Assembly: GCA_038043245.1 (NCBI GenBank)
Contig: JBBTCH010000001.1
Coordinates: 186,001 to 250,000 of the forward strand
Direction of reading: 5' to 3'
DNA length: 64,000 nt
Origin: JACPFV01 sp038043245
GTDB taxonomy: Bacteria; Pseudomonadota; Gammaproteobacteria; Nevskiales; Nevskiaceae
Positions 59,711 to 64,000 of the stretch are shown here, one piece after another. The translations under genes were made by a program, and so were the position numbers. The notes under the pieces are model-generated. The model was not told the origin of the DNA and made no database searches. It saw only the letters and a list, made by a program, of their open reading frames with translations. Within the stretch, counting starts at the first letter, position 1. Every line of letters starts with the position of its first letter.

Positions 59711-60220
59711 TCAGGTGGCGTCCAGCCGCTCCAGCAGTTCGTCAAACAGCCGGCCCAGCAATGGCAGCTGATCGCTGAGTGTGTGTCCGCTGTTCAAAAG
59801 ATGCAGAGCGACCGGCGTTTTCTGTACGCGTGCGAAACGCTGGCTGACATCAACCGGCACGATGTCGTCGTTCCAGCCGTGAACGACCGCGGTCATCGCC
59901 GGGCAGTCAGCGGGTTCTTCGTCCCAGCCCGGGAAATAGAGCGCGGGGGCCATCAGGAACAACGCCTGCGGCTTCAGCGCCGCGCAGGCCATTGCGGACA
60001 CATATCCGCCCATGCTCGAGCCGCACAGCAGCAGTTTTGTGGCGGTCGGTCTGAGCTGCAACAGCTGCTGTACGCGCCGTCTGGGATCGTGCGTGTGGCT
60101 ATAATCCGGGCTGATCACTTCGTAGCCGCGGACGCGTGCAACCTCCGCCAAGTGGGTGATTTTGGTGCCCCAAGGTCCGGATTCTTTGCCGTGGGCGAAC
60201 ACCACCAATTTGGGGTTCAT
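59711..60220 (-). CDS. Small alpha/beta-hydrolase
   Basis: This 169-residue hydrolase has the nucleophile elbow CGSSMGGYVS and a late His in NSGHTLSD; the Asp is probably in HGWNDDIVP. The start VVFAHGKESGPWGTK is similar to small YqiA-type esterases. The natural substrate is unknown. It is divergent from the small operon at 60247. Confidence 0.82.
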   Translation of the reverse strand: MNPKLVVFAHGKESGPWGTKITHLAEVARVRGYEVISPDYSHTHDPRRRVQQLLQLRPTATKLLLCGSSMGGYVSAMACAALKPQALFLMAPALYFPGWDEEPADCPAMTAVVHGWNDDIVPVDVSQRFARVQKTPVALHLLNSGHTLSDQLPLLGRLFDELLERLDAT

Positions 60221-60246
60221 AAGTTTCAGTTCTCGGGGTGGCAGGA

Positions 60247-60507
60247 ATGATAGCCAAAGGCCGTAATCGCAGACGCCACGACCCGCTCGAAATCCAGATG
60301 ACGCTCCGCTTCAAGTTTGGATCTGAACCTACTGATGTTATTACAGTTATGGATAACAAGTCCGTACCGATGGTGGGCAGCATCTTCGAGCACCGCGACC
60401 GCGTCGTGCGCGGATTCACCACGCTCTTGGTGAAAAACAGCCTGTCCTCGCCCAAGGTCATCAACGAGCTTTTCCCCGTCTTTCGAGCCATGCGAAAGCG
60501 CAAATGA
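60247..60507 (+). CDS. Hypothetical small basic protein
   Basis: This is an 86-residue soluble protein, basic at both ends (IAKGRNRRRH and AMRKRK), with no recognised domain. ATG 60247 is preferred over GTG 60238 because a GGGGTGG stretch precedes it. The stop overlaps the next ATG (ATGA), so it is coupled to the membrane-protein gene and is probably real. Confidence 0.6.
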   Translation: MIAKGRNRRRHDPLEIQMTLRFKFGSEPTDVITVMDNKSVPMVGSIFEHRDRVVRGFTTLLVKNSLSSPKVINELFPVFRAMRKRK

Positions 60508-60803
60508 AGCACCTGCAAATCCTTAATCTGGCGCTGGCTGCGCTGGCTGCGACTCTGGCGCTGGTGCTCGGCGTGGTTTCCATTCTTTATCTGGCGAACC
60601 TCGACGCCGCGCCGAAAATGCAGAGAGAACTTCCACGACTGTTGGCAATGACGCTGATGTTTTCCGTGTTGGGCGGCTATGCGGCGCTGGTGTGGTGGGC
60701 GCAGCGCGTGCGTCAGCCCTGGGCGCCGTGGTCGCAGGCGATGCTGGCGCCGGTGCTGGCGGCTGGCGTTCTGATTTTCATGAATATCGCGGGATTGCAA
60801 TGA
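60504..60803 (+). CDS. Hypothetical three-helix membrane protein
   Basis: This 99-residue protein has three hydrophobic segments (about 5-30, 45-65 and 78-96), with no known domain. Overlaps at both ends (ATGA with the gene before and with the reductase after) place it in the operon. Its role is unknown. Confidence 0.7.
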   Translation: MKHLQILNLALAALAATLALVLGVVSILYLANLDAAPKMQRELPRLLAMTLMFSVLGGYAALVWWAQRVRQPWAPWSQAMLAPVLAAGVLIFMNIAGLQ

Positions 60804-61369
60804 GCAAGATCCTCGCCTTCGCCGGCAGTCTGCGCCGAGAATCTTTCAATCGTAAAGCCCTGCGCATTGCCACCGACGGCGCGCGCGCGACGGGCGCCGA
60901 AGTCACCCTGCTCGAACTCGCCGATCTGCCGTTGCCGTTGTTCGACGAAGACACGGAAGCGCGCGAGGGGCTGCACCCGAATGCACGCAAGCTCAAGGAT
61001 CTGATGATCGCACATCAGGGGTTCCTGGTCGCCTGTCCTGAATACAACAGCTCGATCACGCCGCTGCTGAAGAACGCGCTTGACTGGGCCTCGCGCGCGG
61101 ACGGCAGTGAAGCGGGCGGTCTGCCCTATCGCAACAAGGTGGTGGGCCTGGTCGCCGCATCCGCCGGCATGCTCGGCGGGTTGCGCGGGCTGCGTCACGT
61201 GCGTGAAATCTTCGGCAACCTCGGTTGCACGGTACTGCCCGAGCAGTATGCGCTGTCACGCGCGGACGCCGCATTCGATGAGCAGGGTAGTCTGCGTGAT
61301 GAAAAGACCCGGAAGGCGCTGCACAACGTCGGCGCCAGACTCGCTGCGGTCGTCGCAGACTGGAAATGA
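60800..61369 (+). CDS. NADPH-dependent FMN reductase (NAD(P)H quinone/azoreductase type)
   Basis: This 189-residue flavodoxin-like enzyme has the FMN-binding start AFAGSLRRESFNRK and the second FMN loop CPEYNSSITPLLKNALDW, the typical PEYN motif. It likely reduces quinones, azo compounds or chromate with NAD(P)H. It is coupled on both sides by ATGA overlaps. Confidence 0.93.
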   Translation: MSKILAFAGSLRRESFNRKALRIATDGARATGAEVTLLELADLPLPLFDEDTEAREGLHPNARKLKDLMIAHQGFLVACPEYNSSITPLLKNALDWASRADGSEAGGLPYRNKVVGLVAASAGMLGGLRGLRHVREIFGNLGCTVLPEQYALSRADAAFDEQGSLRDEKTRKALHNVGARLAAVVADWK

Positions 61370-62811
61370 ACATGGATGTGACGCAGAAATTTCCACACCC
61401 GGTGCAATGGGAAATGCTTTCGGTGGTTCCGATCCTCGCCGGGCTGTTCTGGCTGCTGGGCGGTGAGGGCTGGTGGCTGTTCTGGGCGTTGTTGCCGGGT
61501 GCGCTGCTGCTCGCCAGCGGCGTGGCATTGCTGCTGATGCCAGGCGACCAGCGCGTGCACGAATACATGGCTCTGGGCGGATTCGTCGGCTTGATCGCAG
61601 CGTGGCCCGCGATGGTTCCCGGCGATCTGTTATCCGGTCTGGTTGCGTTCGGCGTGTCGGCTGCCGCCTACGTCGTCGCCGGCCGCATTGCCTTGATGCA
61701 CGCGCCGCGGGTTGAGGGTGTGCCGCGTCCGGATCTTACCGTCGTGGTGTGCGCAAAGGCTGCACTAGACGAGGCGCTGCTGGCGTATTTCGTCGGTAGC
61801 GCGCGCATGCCCGATGCGGGGGACATCGAACAGCAGATCAGACATCTTGTGGAGTTCGAGCGCATCGCTGCAGCCGAGGGATGGGCGGACAAGCCGGAGC
61901 AGCTGCACCACGAGCCGCCGGCGCCCGAGCAGTCCTATTCAACGGCAGCGACGGTCCTGGGGCAGAGCTACGAACAGGTGCATTACGAAAGCGGATTCGA
62001 GCCTCGTGCCGATCTGCCGGGCGCGCAGGAATGGCGGGCTGAAAAAGACAATGCCGCCAGCATCGCCTGGGTCAAGCGGCATGCAGCCACCGGACGGCCG
62101 TGGCTGCTGTGCATCCACGGCTATCGCATGGGTCTGCCGTGGCTGGATTTTTCCCTGTTCCCGATGGGTTGGCTGCATCACAAGCTCGGTTTGAATCTGA
62201 TGCTGCCGGTGCTGCCGCTGCATGGCCCGCGCCGCACGGGTCTGCGCAGCGGCGATGCCTATCTTGAAGGCGATCCGACGACGCTGTTTCATGCACAGAC
62301 GCAGGCGCTGTGGGATCTGCGCCGCGCAATCAAATGGATTCGCACGCAGGATTCGCAGGCACGCATCGGTGTACTCGGGTTCAGTCTCGGGGGCTACAAC
62401 ACCGCGCTGCTGTCGCAGTATGTGTCTGGCCTCGACTTCGTCATCGCCGGCATTCCGGCGGTGGATTTCTCCGAGCTGATCTGGCGTCACGTGCCGCCGC
62501 TGCACCGGCGCTATTACGAGTCGCAGGGCGTGACGCAGGAACGTCTCCAGCGTCTGCTGAGACCGTTGTCGCCGCTGGCACGCAAACCCCTGGTCGCCGA
62601 GAACGCGCGTTACATCTTTGCCGGCAGCGCCGACCGCGTCGTCACCCCCGATCAGATTCCGCAACTGGCGCAGCACTGGAACGCGCCGGTGCAGTGGTAT
62701 CACGGGGGACACCTGAGCTTCCGCGGCGAGCGCGCCGTGCGTGCGCACATCGAAGCGGCGATGACGCGTGCCGGTTGGGATGTTGAAGCCGTGAGCATCC
62801 CCGCAACGTAA
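61366..62811 (+). CDS. Membrane-associated alpha/beta-hydrolase
   Basis: This 481-residue protein has three or four N-terminal helices (about residues 15-110), followed by a hydrolase domain with the nucleophile elbow GFSLGGYNTAL near residue 343, an Asp in GSADRVVTPDQ and a His in HGGHLSFRG. The family is uncertain; it may act on membrane lipids or their precursors. It precedes the KASIII-like gene by nine bases. Confidence 0.82.
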   Translation: MNMDVTQKFPHPVQWEMLSVVPILAGLFWLLGGEGWWLFWALLPGALLLASGVALLLMPGDQRVHEYMALGGFVGLIAAWPAMVPGDLLSGLVAFGVSAAAYVVAGRIALMHAPRVEGVPRPDLTVVVCAKAALDEALLAYFVGSARMPDAGDIEQQIRHLVEFERIAAAEGWADKPEQLHHEPPAPEQSYSTAATVLGQSYEQVHYESGFEPRADLPGAQEWRAEKDNAASIAWVKRHAATGRPWLLCIHGYRMGLPWLDFSLFPMGWLHHKLGLNLMLPVLPLHGPRRTGLRSGDAYLEGDPTTLFHAQTQALWDLRRAIKWIRTQDSQARIGVLGFSLGGYNTALLSQYVSGLDFVIAGIPAVDFSELIWRHVPPLHRRYYESQGVTQERLQRLLRPLSPLARKPLVAENARYIFAGSADRVVTPDQIPQLAQHWNAPVQWYHGGHLSFRGERAVRAHIEAAMTRAGWDVEAVSIPAT

Positions 62812-62820
62812 TATCGACTC

Positions 62821-63942
62821 ATGAAAAAAATCGCCATCACCGGCAGCGGACTGTTCACGCCTGCCGAATCCATCTCCAACGATGAACTGGTGGCGTCGTT
62901 CAATGCGTATGTCGAGCAACACAATGCGACGCACGCGGCCGAGATTGCCTCCGGGCAACGCGAAGCGCTGGCGCCTTCGTCATCCGAGTTCATCTTCAAA
63001 GCTTCCGGCATTCAATCACGCTACACCGTGAACAAATCGGGCGTACTCGACATCGGCGTCATGCGGCCGCAGATCGCGCCGCGCGCCGATGGCGAACCTT
63101 CATTGATGTGTGAGATGGGCGTTGCCGCCGCGCGCGAGGCGCTGCACAGGGCGGGGCGCAGCGTCGCCGATGTCAACGCCGTCATCGTCGCCTGTTCGAA
63201 TCTGCAAAGACCTTACCCGGCGATCGCGGTTGAGATCCAAAGTGCGCTGGGCATTCGCGGTTGGGCCTACGACATGAATGTGGCCTGTGCTTCGGCGACG
63301 TTCGGCATTCAGGCGGCAGTGGATGCGTTGCGCCAGGGCAGCGCGCGCGGCGTGCTGGTGATCAGCCCGGAGATCTGCACCGGCCATCTGAACTTTCGCA
63401 ATCGCGATTGCCATTTCATCTTCGGCGATGCCGCGACCGCGCTGCTGGTGGAGTCGGTGGACGCGCAGAACACTACGGGTTTTGAAGTGCTGGGGACGCG
63501 CCTGCAGACCCAGTTCTCCAACAACATCCGCAACAATTTCGGCTTTCTCAATGCCAGTGAGGCCCCCTCGAGAACCTGGGATGACCTCCTGTTCAGGCAG
63601 GAGGGGCGCAAGGTGTTCAAGGAAGTGGTGCCGCTGGTGTCAGAACTGATTGTCAGTCATCTCGCTGAACTGGGCATGCAGCCGCATGCCGTGCGCAGGT
63701 TCTGGCTGCATCAGGCCAATCTGTCGATGAACCAGTTGATCGCCCGCAAAGTGCTGGGGCGCGAACCGGATGCGATGGAAGCGCCGGTGATCCTCAACGA
63801 ATACGCCAACACCAGTTCCGCCGGCTCGGTCATTGCCTTTCACAAATACCACCAGGACCTCAAGGCCGGTGACCTCGGCGTGCTCTGCGCTTTTGGCGCC
63901 GGGTACTCGGCGGGCAGCGTGGTCTTGCGCAAGTTGAGTTGA
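62821..63942 (+). CDS. Beta-ketoacyl-ACP synthase III-like enzyme (FabH family)
   Basis: This 373-residue thiolase-fold enzyme has the triad Cys156 in NVACASATFG, His in WLHQANLSMN and Asn in EYANTSSAGSV. It is longer than housekeeping FabH (about 320), with an insertion near residues 27-60. The form resembles the Pseudomonas PA3286-type condensing enzyme, which uses medium-chain acyl-CoA; this similarity is from memory. It could divert beta-oxidation products into fatty-acid synthesis. Confidence 0.85.
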   Translation: MKKIAITGSGLFTPAESISNDELVASFNAYVEQHNATHAAEIASGQREALAPSSSEFIFKASGIQSRYTVNKSGVLDIGVMRPQIAPRADGEPSLMCEMGVAAAREALHRAGRSVADVNAVIVACSNLQRPYPAIAVEIQSALGIRGWAYDMNVACASATFGIQAAVDALRQGSARGVLVISPEICTGHLNFRNRDCHFIFGDAATALLVESVDAQNTTGFEVLGTRLQTQFSNNIRNNFGFLNASEAPSRTWDDLLFRQEGRKVFKEVVPLVSELIVSHLAELGMQPHAVRRFWLHQANLSMNQLIARKVLGREPDAMEAPVILNEYANTSSAGSVIAFHKYHQDLKAGDLGVLCAFGAGYSAGSVVLRKLS

Positions 63943-63960
63943 GAATCAGCCGCTTACCGG

Positions 63961-63978
63961 CTGTCACAATTTTGTAAT
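63961..63978 (+). promoter_or_regulatory. Possible Pho box
   Basis: CTGTCAC and TTGTAAT are two 7-base units separated by four bases (AATT), the spacing of the PHO box (repeats of CTGTCAT). The first matches six of seven positions and the second five of seven. The gene it might control lies beyond the window edge. Confidence 0.4.
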
Positions 63979-64000
63979 AGCGGGCACACAGAATTATGAC

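Overview
The window is about 64 kb of G+C-rich bacterial chromosome with densely packed, overlapping genes. The housekeeping order (miaA-hfq-hflX-hflK-hflC-DUF2065-hisZ-purA, rnr-rlmB, rpsF-rpsR-rplI-dnaB-alr, ffh-rpsP-rimM-trmD-rplS, hom-thrC-recJ) points to a gammaproteobacterium. The species cannot be fixed from the sequence alone.

The most distinctive region is 1-10000. Hopanoid genes (hpnA, hpnH, hpnB) are interleaved on one strand with a complete mevalonate route: diphosphomevalonate decarboxylase, phosphomevalonate kinase, a single-chain HMG-CoA reductase/mevalonate kinase fusion, type 1 IPP isomerase and HMG-CoA synthase. Most gammaproteobacteria make isoprenoids by the MEP pathway. 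Here the precursor pathway sits inside a triterpenoid-lipid operon. DMAPP from this pathway would also feed MiaA, encoded at 14485.

The 10.0-13.3 kb stretch is an accessory island. It holds lower-G+C, minus-strand hypothetical genes, dispersed palindromic repeats and a well-formed integron attC site (12450-12524). The upstream gene's stop codon lies inside that site. No integrase is visible. One cassette-like gene carries a HEPN-type RNxxxH motif. A radical SAM/SPASM-like protein follows, then miaA and the hfq/hfl genes through purA. A ten-codon echo of the purA 3' end lies about 80 bp downstream of purA, behind two hairpins.

From 21.8 to 33 kb there are a membrane desaturase with a C-terminal coiled coil, tRNA-Leu(CAG), RNase R/RlmB, the rpsF operon with a clear promoter, dnaB-alr, and a ParE-type toxin-antitoxin pair translationally coupled to a putative lipoprotein. 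A Ser/Thr signalling module (CHASE2 kinase, PP2C phosphatase, FHA protein) fills 33.3-37.5 kb. After radA and a ferredoxin-NADP reductase come ion-transport genes, a half-length ypjD, the SRP/ribosome-maturation block, threonine biosynthesis, recJ, a degenerate EAL protein and a suf operon (Rrf2 regulator-sufB-sufC-short sufD-sufS) with an IscR-like operator. The window ends with a coupled operon of oxidoreductase, hydrolase and KASIII-like genes and a possible Pho box. I saw no CRISPR array, rRNA gene, complete insertion sequence or prophage.
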